Under the pieces are notes generated by a model. The model had not been told where the DNA came from, searched no databases, and worked only from the letters and a program-made list of their open reading frames with translations. DNA of 64,000 nt from assembly GCA_029964075.1 (NCBI GenBank), contig CM057149.1, forward strand, positions 17,932,197 through 17,996,196, in the 5' to 3' direction. The stretch is from Patiria pectinifera. Its lineage: Eukaryota > Echinodermata > Asteroidea > Valvatida > Asterinidae. The translations under genes and the position numbers were made by a program. This document shows, in pieces, positions 24,301-33,600 of the stretch; the first letter of the stretch is position 1, and every line of letters starts with the position of its first letter.

Positions 24301-25981
24301 ACTCGAAATACACTAGAAACACTTATCACATGCTGATTGGTAGTATTGCCTTAATTTAGATTCAAATTACATAATAAACAATCTAGTCACATAAAGATGT
24401 TCTGAAATTATTGGTAAATTTCGGACAAAACGCGGATCCGGCCACGACGAAGTCCGTTTTCCAGTGAACCTCAGCACCTGGACCAGCCAACCTGTCCCAT
24501 TATGCAAGGGTTCGTTTGAAAGGATTGAAGCTTTTTTTAAACAAGTGTACACTTTTTTGTTCAAATTGCTGGTTTTTTGTCAAATAACCATTTTTGCAGA
24601 ATTCTGCCAGAAATCTGCCCAAAAAAAAACCCATTCTGTCAAAGTTTCTGTCAAACTAGTTTTTTAACAAAAATTCTGTCAAAGTTAGCTGAAAATCAGC
24701 TAAAACGGTCACCATGGTATCTACTGTTCCTGCACAGATAGTTCAAACTAAACAGGAAGATCGACCGACATGTACCTTTTGTCCTCCAGCTCCTGACCTT
24801 TGACTGATGAACTCTGGCCCCAACTTCTGTCGGAGGGCTGCTTGTACGGCAGCATGTTCCTCTGGACTAAATTCAACCTGAGGTGCACAAAAAAATCAAT
24901 GAGATTTCATTCTTCTGAGTTGTGGGAATTTCAAGAAATAAAATAGGAAAAAAGCACAATTATGTAAATTAATTTTCCCTTTCTCTAACAAAACAAATAG
25001 GTAAATAATTATACATGTCTGGCAATTTGGCATGCTGAAACAGCGATTACTCGTACGCATTTTCCGTATTGCCGCTTTGTGCAAAGCAGAATTGGAACTG
25101 TATTTTGCCCGTGTGTCACATCGGGCCGTCTGACTTTTCTGGTCACGATTATGTGGCCAGGGCACGGCTGTGACCTCTACCATAACTTTTTTTGTAATAA
25201 GAGATACATGTACAGTCACAACTTATTTGAAAATCGACTTCTTGTGATATTAAACATTTTGTTCGGTTTTCATAATTTGACAAAAAATGACTAAATGTTT
25301 CACTGGATCAGTGGATTTTGCCAATTAGCAGATTAGGCTAAATTGTTATATTTCCAAAACGCAAGCTTGTATAAAAAATAATTTAAAATTGGTTTTATTT
25401 ATAAGTTGGACAATGGTTGACTTTTCCAGTTGAACGCACAACGGTCGAGTTGGAAACGAACGAGTTGGTAAACGGTCGAGTTGACTTTTACAGTTGAACG
25501 CACAACGGTTGAGTTGGTCGGAGTCGAGTTGGCAAACGGTTGAGTTGACCTGACACCGCTAGCTGATAACCACAAGAAGAAAGGTCGGGGAACCAGACTA
25601 CAACTTCAAGAACAACATTTTTTTTCTTGGTTTTTCCAGCATGTAATTCTAAATACTTTTAAAAAAAAAAACAGGTCTATTCCTTCCTCCATGTGTAACA
25701 AATAATTTACTATAAAATAAAGCCCCCAAATCCATCTTTTTCTGACACTTGCACTACAGAAAAAAGCAAATGTTGTACATTATGAAAGGCGAACCTGAAG
25801 CACCAAGTAATACAACTAATGAATGAACTTTACAATCGCACTCGCACCGACATGACCGGTACCATGAACGTATTCCATTTGGCAATTGGGATTGGCAAAA
25901 AAAATCAAACAAACAGTCACTCAAAGATCAAACCTGTCCAAAACAAGCACTTCGTTGACTCTGATTCTGGACAGTTGACAT
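11885..25981 (-). CDS. RAD52: RAD52 recombination mediator, complete ten-exon gene
   Basis: Exons 25934-25981, 24776-24877, 22651-22744, 21485-21552, 20300-20418, 18338-18413, 16421-17184, 14979-15214, 13688-13837 and 11885-12300 join into 2073 bp, 690 codons plus stop, with every phase matching. RAD52 forms a ring that anneals complementary strands and loads RAD51 in the nucleus. Residues about 17-169 form the Rad52/22 domain. Aligned to human by a constant offset of 12, I see R43 (R55), Y53 (Y65), K90 (K102), K140 and R141 (K152, R153), K157 and R161 (K169, R173). K144 replaces R156 and R121 replaces K133. The human protein has 418 residues; the excess here is a disordered insert (about 170-423). 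The C-terminus is basic ([11 protein letters not shown]), like the human nuclear signal. ERC lies head to head upstream. Confidence 0.95.
13096..13585. mobile_element. GGTCATTCT fold-back element, copy 1 (interrupted)
   Basis: Ends GGTCATTTTATAAATTAAGGG and CACAGAATGACC. The interior matches the copies at 44992-45288 and 53930-54728 (AATGACTTCAAAGG, GGTAGGTAGTTT, GACGACTGCAT). Confidence 0.65.
13186..13435. mobile_element. TTAA-target insertion (CCCAGTTCGCG ends)
   Basis: Termini CCCAGTTCGCG and CGCGAACTGG lie inside the fold-back element. The uninterrupted sister copy at about 54015-54025 reads CATTAAGAATGAC where this copy reads CATTA, insertion, TTAAGAATGAC. That fits duplication of TTAA with one later change. 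Confidence 0.6.
13688..13837 (-). CDS. RAD52: RAD52 exon 9
   Basis: 150 bp (2 + 49 codons + 1); acceptor TTTTCAG, donor ACG|GTATGT. It reads [11 protein letters not shown] at its end, a short helix that leads into DDPEFW in exon 10. This is in the position of the human RAD51-interacting region, but similarity is weak. Confidence 0.85.
13838..14978. other. RAD52 intron 8
   Basis: 1.1 kb filled by a degraded copy of the AGGGAATATAC family (about 13980-14340) and a TTAGGCC fold-back (14351-14729). Confidence 0.5.
14351..14729. mobile_element. TTAGGCC fold-back element, variant copy
   Basis: Left end TAGGCC, poly-A, then CTCCGGTTTCTGGTATG; right end CATACCAGAAACCGGAG, poly-T, GGCCTTA. Related to the two copies at 56789-57152 and 63053-63434, which share the design but carry GGTCTCTGGTCAG. 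Confidence 0.75.
14979..15214 (-). CDS. RAD52: RAD52 exon 8: Q-rich basic helix (RPA-binding-like)
   Basis: 236 bp (1 + 78 codons + 1); acceptor TCACAG, donor AAG|GTTACT. It contains [20 protein letters not shown] followed by polyglutamine. The human RPA-interaction segment RKLRQKQLQQQFRERM is the clear counterpart. The glutamine tract is probably length-variable. It joins exon 9 through a split GAT codon. Confidence 0.88.
15215..16420. other. RAD52 intron 7
   Basis: 1.2 kb; its left part is a near-perfect 483-bp palindromic element (15255-15737). The rest, including TGTACATGTGTACATG motifs at about 15880, shows no exon. Confidence 0.5.
15255..15737. mobile_element. Full-length fold-back element, AGAGGTTGTGG family, copy 1
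   Basis: The left arm (AGAGGTTGTGGAATGCTCG, then GTGTGATGAAATAAAAACGA and CGTGACGTAATAAACAGGAC) is repeated in reverse complement up to 15737, leaving only a short loop near 15490. TTAA precedes it (15251-15254). A second copy is at 46165-46646. Confidence 0.9.
16421..17184 (-). CDS. RAD52: RAD52 exon 7: long disordered linker
   Basis: 764 bp (254 codons plus 2 nt); acceptor GGACAG, donor TGG|GTATAC. The sequence is rich in Pro, Gln, Ser, Thr and Lys, with no predicted fold (for example [19 protein letters not shown]). Human RAD52 has a much shorter linker here, so this exon accounts for most of the extra length. It ends with an acidic stretch and [19 protein letters not shown], a possible short binding helix. 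The opposite-strand ORFs are shadows. Confidence 0.9.
17185..18337. other. RAD52 intron 6
   Basis: 1.15 kb. Two stretches (about 17385-17480 and 18085-18175) share AAAACCGGAA and AAAAACCGGAATT motifs in direct orientation and may bracket a decayed element. No exon recognised. Confidence 0.4.
18338..18413 (-). CDS. RAD52: RAD52 exon 6: end of annealing domain
   Basis: 76 bp (1 + 25 codons); acceptor TTGTAG, donor CCA|GTAAGT. It reads [17 protein letters not shown], matching human SFGNALGNCILDKDYLR. K157 and R161 match K169 and R173. Two glycines replace A and D of the human block. Confidence 0.95.
18420..18830 (-). mobile_element. tRNA-derived SINE, near full length
   Basis: The tRNA-like head is at the right (B box GGTTCGAATCC on the minus strand at about 18767-18777). 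The body follows with CCTTCGGATGGGACGTAAAG and CACTTATTGCTAAGAGAAGG, then GCGCTATATAAGACTCCGG and a short (TAT)n tail at the left. A truncated second copy is at 23640-23890. Confidence 0.78.
19730..20290. repeat. Dispersed repeat, copy also at 56395-56760
   Basis: Shared blocks are AATTATTATCAAAAAAGCTT, TGCTGTCATT, GACTGATTTTTGGAA, TTCAACAG-TTAGGTTTT and TTCTTCTTT-GATTTTGAG. Partial copies occur near 3790, 5460 and 22960. This copy is split by the TTAA element at 20018-20229. Confidence 0.65.
20018..20229. mobile_element. piggyBac-like MITE (TTAA target)
   Basis: TTAA at 20014-20017 and 20230-20233 bracket ends CCCCTTAAGCACGGGG and GGGCCCATGGGG. The related copy at about 56684 is uninterrupted (GGTTTTGAACATTCTTCTT), so the insertion is well delimited. 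It is relatively GC-rich (GCGGCCGCGGCC). Confidence 0.78.
20300..20418 (-). CDS. RAD52: RAD52 exon 5: DNA-binding core
   Basis: 39 codons plus 2 nt; acceptor CTTAG, donor CAA|GTAAGA. It reads [34 protein letters not shown] and LKRAL, nearly identical to human. It carries K140 and R141 (human K152, R153). Human K133 is an arginine here. Confidence 0.97.
20419..21484. other. RAD52 intron 4
   Basis: 1.07 kb, more than half of it a Tc1/mariner-like fold-back (20762-21349). No exon in the remainder. Confidence 0.5.
20762..21349. mobile_element. Tc1/mariner-like MITE (TA target, CAGTGT ends)
   Basis: TA at both borders (20760-20761 and 21350-21351). Ends CAGTGTGTATAAAAAAAATG and CATTTTTTTTTTATAAACACTG. 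The arms match for more than 70 bp (GGAATGCCAGACGTAGAATG and its complement). A smaller hairpin sits in the middle (AAACACTTTCTTGCT and AGCAAGAAAGTGTTT). Confidence 0.82.
21485..21552 (-). CDS. RAD52: RAD52 exon 4
   Basis: 68 bp (2 + 22 codons); acceptor TTACAG, donor AAG|GTATAT. It reads [20 protein letters not shown] then QLK, matching human [20 protein letters not shown]. K90 aligns with K102 of the outer DNA site. Confidence 0.95.
21553..22650. other. RAD52 intron 3
   Basis: 1.1 kb with one fold-back (21790-22004). Remaining sequence is unremarkable. Confidence 0.5.
21790..22004. mobile_element. Fold-back element with CGGTGCTGCTAAGCA ends
   Basis: Arms CGGTGCTGCTAAGCAC and GTGCTTAGCAGCGCCG, then AGTCTGGCTTATAAAAGCAG and its complement, then CCAAAACTCCA. 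About 85 bp per arm with internal GCTTAGCA sub-repeats. Confidence 0.8.
22651..22744 (-). CDS. RAD52: RAD52 exon 3
   Basis: 31 codons plus 1 nt; acceptor TGACAG, donor ATCG|GTATGA. It contains [20 protein letters not shown], the hallmark Rad52 block (human [20 protein letters not shown]), followed by SHSVTHQNI. Confidence 0.96.
23268..23291. repeat. Perfect 24-bp palindrome
   Basis: ACGGTGCTTCTT followed directly by its complement AAGAAGCACCGT, with no loop. Could be a transposon end or simply a chance hairpin. Confidence 0.7.
23640..23890 (-). mobile_element. tRNA-derived SINE, truncated copy
   Basis: Closely matches the 18.4-kb SINE (CCAGAAACACCGG, CCTTCTCTTAGCGATAAGTG, ACAACACACGGGACC, CCATCCAAAGGACGAAGCAA), with the B box GGTTCGAGCCC on the minus strand at about 23811. 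The 3' tail is missing. Confidence 0.75.
24776..24877 (-). CDS. RAD52: RAD52 exon 2: start of annealing domain
   Basis: 34 codons, phase 0 at both ends; acceptor CTCAG, donor AAG|GTACAT. It reads [20 protein letters not shown] then [14 protein letters not shown], close to human [25 protein letters not shown]. R43 corresponds to the ssDNA-binding R55. Confidence 0.95.
25420..25555. repeat. Short tandem repeat, GGTCGAGTTGG/AGTTGAACGCAC
   Basis: Two units of about 60 bp share GTTGACTTTT-CAGTTGAACG and CACAACGGT-GAGTTGG, each with inner GAGTTGG repeats. Confidence 0.75.
25560..25790. mobile_element. AGGGAATATAC-family fragment
   Basis: Contains GGGAACCAGACTACAA, TTTTCTTGGTTTTTCCAGCA and AAAGCAAATGTTGTACAT, shared with the longer copies at 29 kb, 52.7 kb and 54.1 kb. 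Confidence 0.6.
25934..25981 (-). CDS. RAD52: RAD52 exon 1
   Basis: 16 codons ending ACFGQ, then donor CAG|GTTTGA. The human protein has LCFGQ at the same place, directly before the annealing domain. An in-frame TGA lies upstream with no ATG between, so the start at 25981 is well supported. Confidence 0.88.
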
Positions 25982-27286
25982 GATCACAGAATCTGGTCCA
26001 TACACAATCACATCCTTGGTGTAAACAATGTGTCAAACCTGCCGAATGAAAGAGTACCGGATGGATATGTTTGAAAGGTACGCCAAAACGAGAAAATTAT
26101 ACGATAAAATTGTCAAAAGAGGTCGCCCTAACAAACTAGCGGTCGACGTCTGAGCTGCACGCGTGCAGTAAAAAAAATAGCATACTCCGTCGCCAAGTTG
26201 AATAAGAAACTACAGGCGCTGTAGGATCTTTGTATAATATTGGTATAAATACTCAAAAAATTATAAGAAGTTCTTTTAGTTGTGTTAAAACTGTAAGTGC
26301 AGGCCAAGACTTACGTCGAACTTCAGTGCAAATCAATTAACCGTGCATTTATTTACCCGAGATGAAATATTAAATGACATACTTTATACCAAAAAGTTGA
26401 CTGGAAGACTTTCCTCCAATCTTAAAAAACTAAGGCAGCTAACTTGCATTTCCGCATCTTTTGGAGTCATGTAAGTTTTCTCTCTTTTCAAGGGATGACT
26501 CTTTATAAGAAGTGAGGGCCAGGTTAATTAGGGACTCAGAGTTGCCTTTTGTTCTTTGCCTCGAACTATCACATAAGGATGTAAATCTATCAGGGACAGA
26601 TTTTGAATATGACCGATGATCATGGGCGCTTGTGCTCGTGATGTACCGTTGCCCTATTGAAAACCAACCAAAAAACTAATTAATAAAATAAAAAAACTAC
26701 AATGAGTGACCGTGACGTGGCGCACTACACACAACGTATCTTCTAAAAGGAAATAACAACTGCACCTGTGACATAAACTTGAAAATCGTTAAGAGCTGAG
26801 GTAGGTACAATTTTGGATCAATTTTTTTATTACAAGCTTTTGTGGATTTTGCATGATAACGTCGGTGAAGGGCAAAAACAAAATTTAAAAGTGAAACGGG
26901 TACCGAGTCCTAAAAAAACTGTATGTGCTCACGAACAGGGATCATTGCAATCATATAGCTAATGTGATTAATATGAGGATGAGGTATCCGTGCAGTATCA
27001 TCATTATTTTGCATAATTCATCAGGCGGTACAATATACGCGCTGCGTGCATCAATAGCGCATCATCGACATCACATCACAGCCGGCCATTTTGGATTTGC
27101 TGGGCGTGCGAGGAGCCGGCACACGAACGTGGAAGCAAATGTCTCAGTGTAACCACTGCTCGTCTGTCAACACCGCAAGTTAGCCTCGAAATAATGACTA
27201 CTCGACCGTGAATAAGACAACATTGGTGACCCCCTGGGTGTGTGGTGTATGTGTGCAGCAAGCCTAGGCACACGAGACAATACACA
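25982..27286. promoter_or_regulatory. Shared upstream region between RAD52 and ERC (candidate bidirectional promoter)
   Basis: 1305 bp between two divergent start codons. No TATA box in a plausible place for either gene. The segments 26090-26190 and 27040-27180 are richer in CpG and less repetitive than the rest. The true transcription starts and any 5'UTR introns cannot be set from sequence. Confidence 0.55.
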
Positions 27287-27627
27287 ATGTATAGTCCGAG
27301 GCAATCGCCGTTACCGCCAGACCACAGCGGTACCGGTGCAGCAGCGGAGCGAGACGGTAGTTCTAGCCGGAGCAGTTCCGCCTCGGGATCGGCAGCCTCG
27401 GGGACACGATCGCCGTCGCGTTCAACCCGTCTGCGTTCCTCACGACCTGATGTGAGCACTTCTCTGCCAATGGAGACGATACAGTCGTTGAATGCTGCTT
27501 ATAATGCAGGACCTATTTACATGGGGGACGGAGTTGGGAGTCCTGTTCAGAGCCGGGCTTCGCCCGTGTCGAGCGGCGCGAGTGGCAAGTCCAACTCGCT
27601 GTCACCGCGGAACTCTCCAACCCCAAG
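27287..27627 (+). CDS. ERC: ERC exon 1: Ser/Arg-rich head
   Basis: 113 codons plus 2 nt; donor AAG|GTACAT. Begins MYSPRQSPLPPD, then a low-complexity Ser/Gly/Arg head (SRSSSASGSAASGTRSPSRS), then the conserved METIQSLNAAYNAGPIYM (human MENIQSLNAAYATSGPMYL). The ATG context is ACACAATGT. The reverse-strand ORF 27076-27459 is a shadow. Confidence 0.9.
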
Positions 27628-30600
27628 GTACATGGACCTGCGGTGTGTGTGTGTTGGCTATACATGTACATGTACATCAAGAATGGCTACTTAACACAAC
27701 AGCTTGGATAGCACTCTGGAATGATGTTGCTTCTGTTTTCCCAGTTTTCTATAAATAACACTGTACGGCGTTTTTAATATCTGAATATATCGTGTTTACA
27801 GTTTGGAGATCCAGGCATTGTTGCTGTACATGCTGTATAGTACAGTGCACATCATGATGTATATAATATAATTATGGAATTGAATGAAACATTTGCATGT
27901 ACACCAAAATGCGTGACAATGTACCAAAACACAATCTACCTATTTTCATAGCTCCATGGTCAGATTATGTTTTGTTTTATTTTGTAGTCCCAATATCCAC
28001 ATTTTGGAAGTAGTTTGCAGTGATGGACCAAGGTTAGAATATGGAAAAAGTTCCATACTCGGATGTCAATTTATCTGCTGCCAAACATATTAATTGTCAT
28101 CTCACCTTGTCATTTGAACCAAGAGAAATCCAGGAAGCTGTGTTAAGGTGAAAAAAAATTACTCAAAATGTGTTTTTAGAGCACATTTTGGATGCATACG
28201 TCGTGCAGAACTAACTTCAAGCAGCCGGTCAAAACTGATTGTAGTGGCTGAAAGACAGCGGTACGTTATACACGTGACATCAACAACCATGACGTCGCAT
28301 GAGCCTGCCAATGATAGTGCAATACGTCATTATGAATATTTATTTTCTCATGAATATTTAGTTTATTTCAATGGATACTTCAAATACGTCCAAAGATTGA
28401 TTACTGCAACAGCGATCGTGCGCGGCCTAGCGGTTAAGAGTCTCGTGTATCAAGCAAGCGTCAGAGGTTCGAATCCCGATGAAGTAACTGACTGATTAAT
28501 AAATAGAAATTAAGGAAAGGAGAGGGTGAGAGTAGAGGAGGGAAAGTGGAGGAATAACCATACCAGATGTAACTTTTGGCGCTAGAAAATTAATTGAAAA
28601 AAGTGACGTCCGAGTACGGAAATTTTTCCTAGAATATTAGTCATGTTAGTGAAAGAGTGGCATATACTTATGCAATTACGTTTAAACTTAAAGAGAAGAT
28701 ACAACATTTGCAAACGTCAGAAAACGAAATGATAAAATTATCACGAAATACCTTACTGGATTGTTAGGGAATGACAGTTTAAAGTATCCTGTAAAATCGT
28801 GGCTCCTGGTGTGAAGACATTTCCAAAAAAATTGTATTTTTCCAACGCTGGTCGCTGGTCGGCCACCCAGCGTTGGAGAAAACTGGCTTGTTACAAAAAC
28901 TGCTCCTAATTTGTCATATTTAGTTATTCCGCAGTTTCTTTGCAATTGATTACACACCTGTGAAGGGGTACAACAAGCCTGCGAGACTGATTCTCTGACC
29001 TTACAATTCCCCAAAGCCTATAAATTGCTCTGTTTCATCTTACTTGGGGTCAGGGAACCAAACTACAAGAACACGATTGGTTTTCTTGGTTTTTCCAGCG
29101 TCTAAAAGTCCAAAACGTGAAACAAGTCAGTTTAACAAGATTTGCTATAACATAATGCTCCAAATCCATTTATTTCTGAAAATTGCAGCAAAAGCAAATG
29201 TTGTCCATGAACGTACATTTGTACATTTGCGAACATCAACAAAACAAAACTACCAAATTAAAGTAGGAATACCTTTACTGGACTGTTACTGTTAGTTAAT
29301 GACAGTCTAAATCATCCTGTAAAATCATGGCACCTCCGCACCTGGTGTGGTGACATTTTTAAGAAAGGTAGGATATTTGTATCATGCCATCAGCTTCCAA
29401 GGATGGTCGGCCGACCATCGTTGGAAAAACAATATTTTTTTTTGGAATACTGCCCCCAATTAACCAAATTTAGTTAGTCCACATTTTGTTTGCAATTGGT
29501 TACACGTCTGTGAACGGGTACAAGCCAGCAAGACTGGTTTCCTGACCTTGCAATTCCCCAGCGTCAGCATAAATTGCCACGTTTTATCTAAAGTTGGGTC
29601 AGGGAACCAGACTACAAGGACATGATTTTTTTTTCTTGGTTTTTCCAGCATCTACCAACACAAAACCTTAAACAGGTCAGTGTAACAATATTTCCTATGA
29701 AACAGGGCCTACCAGTTACCAACCACCCAAATCCATCCAATTCTGAAAATTACAGCAAAGCAAATGTTGTATATTCCCTTTAAACTGGTAAAAATTGCTA
29801 AAGTTGTGTTAATTAACCCTAACCGAGCTCAACCCATCAAAGTTCAACAGCAGGTTTTGTTTAAATCTGTTGGGATACCGGTAGGTACAGTACCCCTAAA
29901 CTGATGGTCTTTACACTGGGGTTGGCATACCTCCAGAAACTAAGTCCAACCGTGTGTGTGTACAATTTCCCATGTGGGTGTTGGAATTTGCCAGAATGGG
30001 TATGGTTTAAGATTTAGGGCTTGGTAGGTATGCCTCAGGCAACAAGTTCACGAAGATGCCATATATGCTGTGCAAACCAATATTTTTAAACCAAAATTTG
30101 ATCTAAATTGAGGTTACTTAAAAGCTATGCAACTTAAAATTGACAAAACTTAATTTGAACTTAAATTGACAAAACTCAATCAAAACATATATACACACAT
30201 GTACATGTATTCAACACAAACTGAAAATTCAAAATGAACTGATGACGTCACACTTTTTTTTACACGTGTTCTTTCTTATGGGAGCCTGATGGGGACTACG
30301 GTTTTGTAGCCCCACGGATAAGCGCACAGGTAAACAAAGTGTGATGTCATCGCATGTTACCTTAGTTTGTTAGATCAATAATTCTCTATGGTATTGCTGT
30401 TATTCCTCCCGCCCCGCTCCTAGCCATGATAGTCGTTCCAGCAGTTTAGGATCCAGCCAGGGTCTCCACGGTTCCCCGCTGACTGGCTCCGACGGTGCCG
30501 AACCCCATCCCTCGGACCAGCTGGCCATGAACAACTCCAACTCCCACTCCAACTCCCATCATCCCGAGGATATGCGCCCGCCGCAGGACTCCATCATGCT

Positions 30601-33600
30601 GGACGTTCACACCCAGCTCCGGGAGTACCAACTGGAGAATGCCTCCCTAAAGCAGGAGTTGGAGGCCAAGGAGGCCAAGCTGGCCTCCAGCATGAACAGC
30701 ATCAAGACTTTTTGGAGTCCCGAGCTCAAGAAGGAGCGGGCTCTCAGGAAGGAGGAATCCATGAGGATGCAGGTCTTGAGGGAGCAGTGTCGGACTTCCT
30801 TGGAGGAAAATCAGGTTGGTACCTAACGGCTGTGTCTGAATCAGTTGGCTATGGCTTGCTTGCAATGTATCCATGCACATGGAAACAGTGGAATCCACTT
30901 CCAATAGATGCATGAGTTACTGCCAGCCTAGCCAAGTGATTCGGACCTGTCCTAACAATGGATTTGAAACCCTAGACTGGAAACCGTTCCTCAAACGTCT
31001 GTGTTTGAGAACAGGCCTCAGTGGATGTGTTCAATAGCTCACCCAGGTCGGCTCGGGTGAGCCCCATGCCGTTCGAGGTACTCTGATATCATTTTCAGGG
31101 ATCAACCGTTTGCGCCACCTCATACCCTGCTCACCGAGCGGGATCTGTGTTGGAGTTACGTCACATGCATGCGTTGTTCATTTCAAGAAGCTGATAAATA
31201 TGGCTGCCAGCTAACATGAAAGATCCTTAAGTCCTAGCTAATAGCATGAAAGATCCTTAAGTCCTAGCTAATATGAAAGATCCTTAAGTCCTAGCTAACA
31301 TGAAAGATCCTTAAGTCCTAGATAATGACATGAAAGATCCTTCCTAGCTAACATGAAAGATCCTTAAGTTCTAGCTAGCATGAAAGATCCTTAAGTCCTA
31401 GCTAACATGATAGATCCTTAAGTCCTAGCTAACATGAAAGATCTTTAAGTCCTATCTTACATGAAAGATCCTTAAGTCCTAGATAATAACATGAAAGATC
31501 CTTAAGTGTCAAGTGGGCTAAAAACTCAACTTTGTTTTAATTATAAAACATAATTATTTATGATCTCTTTGCGACTACAGAGGCTATAATTCCAGTTCTA
31601 TGTTGTACATGTAAAGGCAAATGACCGGGAAATAGACCTACAATGTAGTCAATTTTTACAATGGCTCAGTTGTACTAAAACCATAGAGCTATATTAAATT
31701 ACTAGAGCGCTGACTCATGTACAAAGTGATGCCTGCTGGGCGCATCCATGTTTGCACACAAACCTATGGAGAACTAGACATTTTGTACGTCGTTTGTACG
31801 GCTGTTCGCTTATCTGCGTTTGTATTCCATATACCAGTGCGTCATCGAAGCCCATACAGCCCAAACCGAAATGCACAATTAGCAAATGAGCGTGTTACTT
31901 TGCTGTACGCAAACAGCGCAATGCGTGTGCGTATCCGCTGCAAATGATTCACTGTATTTTTTTTTTAACCGTAACACGCGTAAGACGTTTGCGTGCGTTT
32001 TACTTATGCATTGCATTTAGAGTACACTTTCAAAATTCAATCCATCTAATTTCATTGTCATGAAAGAAGTTCATCCGGCTGGTAAAATTTCAACTTTGTA
32101 AATGAATATTCTATAAACACAGGGCTTACGTGGTTTTGTTTACGTTTCGACAAGTTTCACTAGTCATCCTCAGAATGAAGCACCACCAGTCGGCTGGTGG
32201 CGCTGTTTCCTGTTGTGGCCACTAGATGGTGGTCTGGCCGCTAGTGTCCGAAGTACCCCAAGTACCACCCTGGGGGAGGACATAAGCGGCCAGACCACCA
32301 TCTAGTGGCCGCAACAGGAAACAGCGCCACCAACCGACTGGTGGTGCTTCGTTCTGAGGATGACTTGTGAAACTAGTTGAAACTTAAACGAAACTACGTA
32401 AGTAATTGGCTGTGTTTATAGAAAATTCATTTACGAAGTTGTAATTTCATTGTGTTCTACAAACATGCACACGAATTCATAATATGTGTGCCACCAGCTT
32501 CAGAGCATCTCTGCGCGCAAGATCAAGAATGAGTTAGCGCTCTAGTAATTTACATTTAATATAGCTCTATGACTAGAACCAACAGTCTCTATGGAAATTT
32601 ACTCAAGATTCTGACGGCGAGCTGGATGGCTGATTATTGCAACTGTACACGGCACAGTTACATGTAGTGACCATTATGCCATTTGATGAAGAAGTCACGG
32701 TTAAGTGACATTGAGCTCTACTATCTAGTCCCATGACTTGGTTGCTAATCAAATGCTTGGCTTGTGGCCAATCATGGAGAAACTGGATGGTCATGTGACA
32801 CTTTGACGGCATACAATTGGAGAGTGTTTTTGATGTTTTGGACGATAGAGTATTCTGTCCGTCCTCAGCAGAAAGTTAGTGCCGTTAAACCAAGATTTCT
32901 TCAGAGACGAAATTGATTCTCTTGTTGTAAATGGAAAACCAAGCTAATCAAATCGTACTTAACACCTGCATTGTATCATGCATTGTGAAATCAACATAAA
33001 AATAACAATTTTTTTTTAAAACAAACAACAGTTCTGACTGCAGTTTGTACATGTAGGTATTGAGCAATCATTTCATGAAATATTTCAACATCAAATTCTA
33101 AAGCTTTCTTGATCTCAAACTCATAAAAACCAACGAACCGTCACCAGCTGGCTTGAGTTGGCTCAATGCATGTAATTCACGGATTCCACTTTGATATTAG
33201 TCGGGCCCATCTGGCGGGGTTAAGCATTGCGTAAAAAATACATATAATGTCATGTGGGCGTTGAGGCATCTATGACAGCTGGTGTAGTGGCTGTTCAGTA
33301 ATAAAGATCGGTGATCATGTACAAGTACATCACATTGTGTATCATGTCAGACCTTGACCTCATGTGGGGGGGGGTGCACAAAGCCTCAGCTTCCAGCTTA
33401 AGCTTAGCCTTGTTTCAATACTGGATTTAGACTTTGTTTCCCTAATACAGTCGGGCCAGTCGGCACCTTACATGCGGCGATGAAGCTGTTGTGGCAGTAG
33501 AGGTTGCTAACTTTGGCAGTGCTGACCAGCATACATGTATTCCAAACATGCCGGACATGCGTGCATTAACCCTCCTGCTATTTAAGCAGTCACAGACAGA

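Larger units (their letters stand above)
22745..24775. other. RAD52 intron 2
   Basis: 2 kb. Contains a partial dispersed repeat (22930-23110), a 24-bp perfect palindrome (23268-23291), a SINE (23640-23890), and a run of CAAAAATCTGCC-like short repeats (24236-24680). No exon. Confidence 0.5.
24878..25933. other. RAD52 intron 1
   Basis: 1.06 kb with a GAGTTG-rich tandem repeat (25420-25555) and a fragment of the AGGGAATATAC family (25560-25790). Confidence 0.5.
27628..30423. other. ERC intron 1
   Basis: 2.8 kb. Contains a tRNA-like SINE head (28410-28490), two tandem copies of the AGGGAATATAC family (28692-29783), then unique AT-rich sequence. Confidence 0.5.

Noticed and set aside
27076..27459. 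127-codon reverse frame over ERC exon 1
   Set aside because: Shadow of the GC-rich Ser/Arg coding exon on the plus strand.
31205..31505. CRISPR-like direct repeats
   Set aside because: Units are contiguous with no uniform unique spacers, and the host is a eukaryote.
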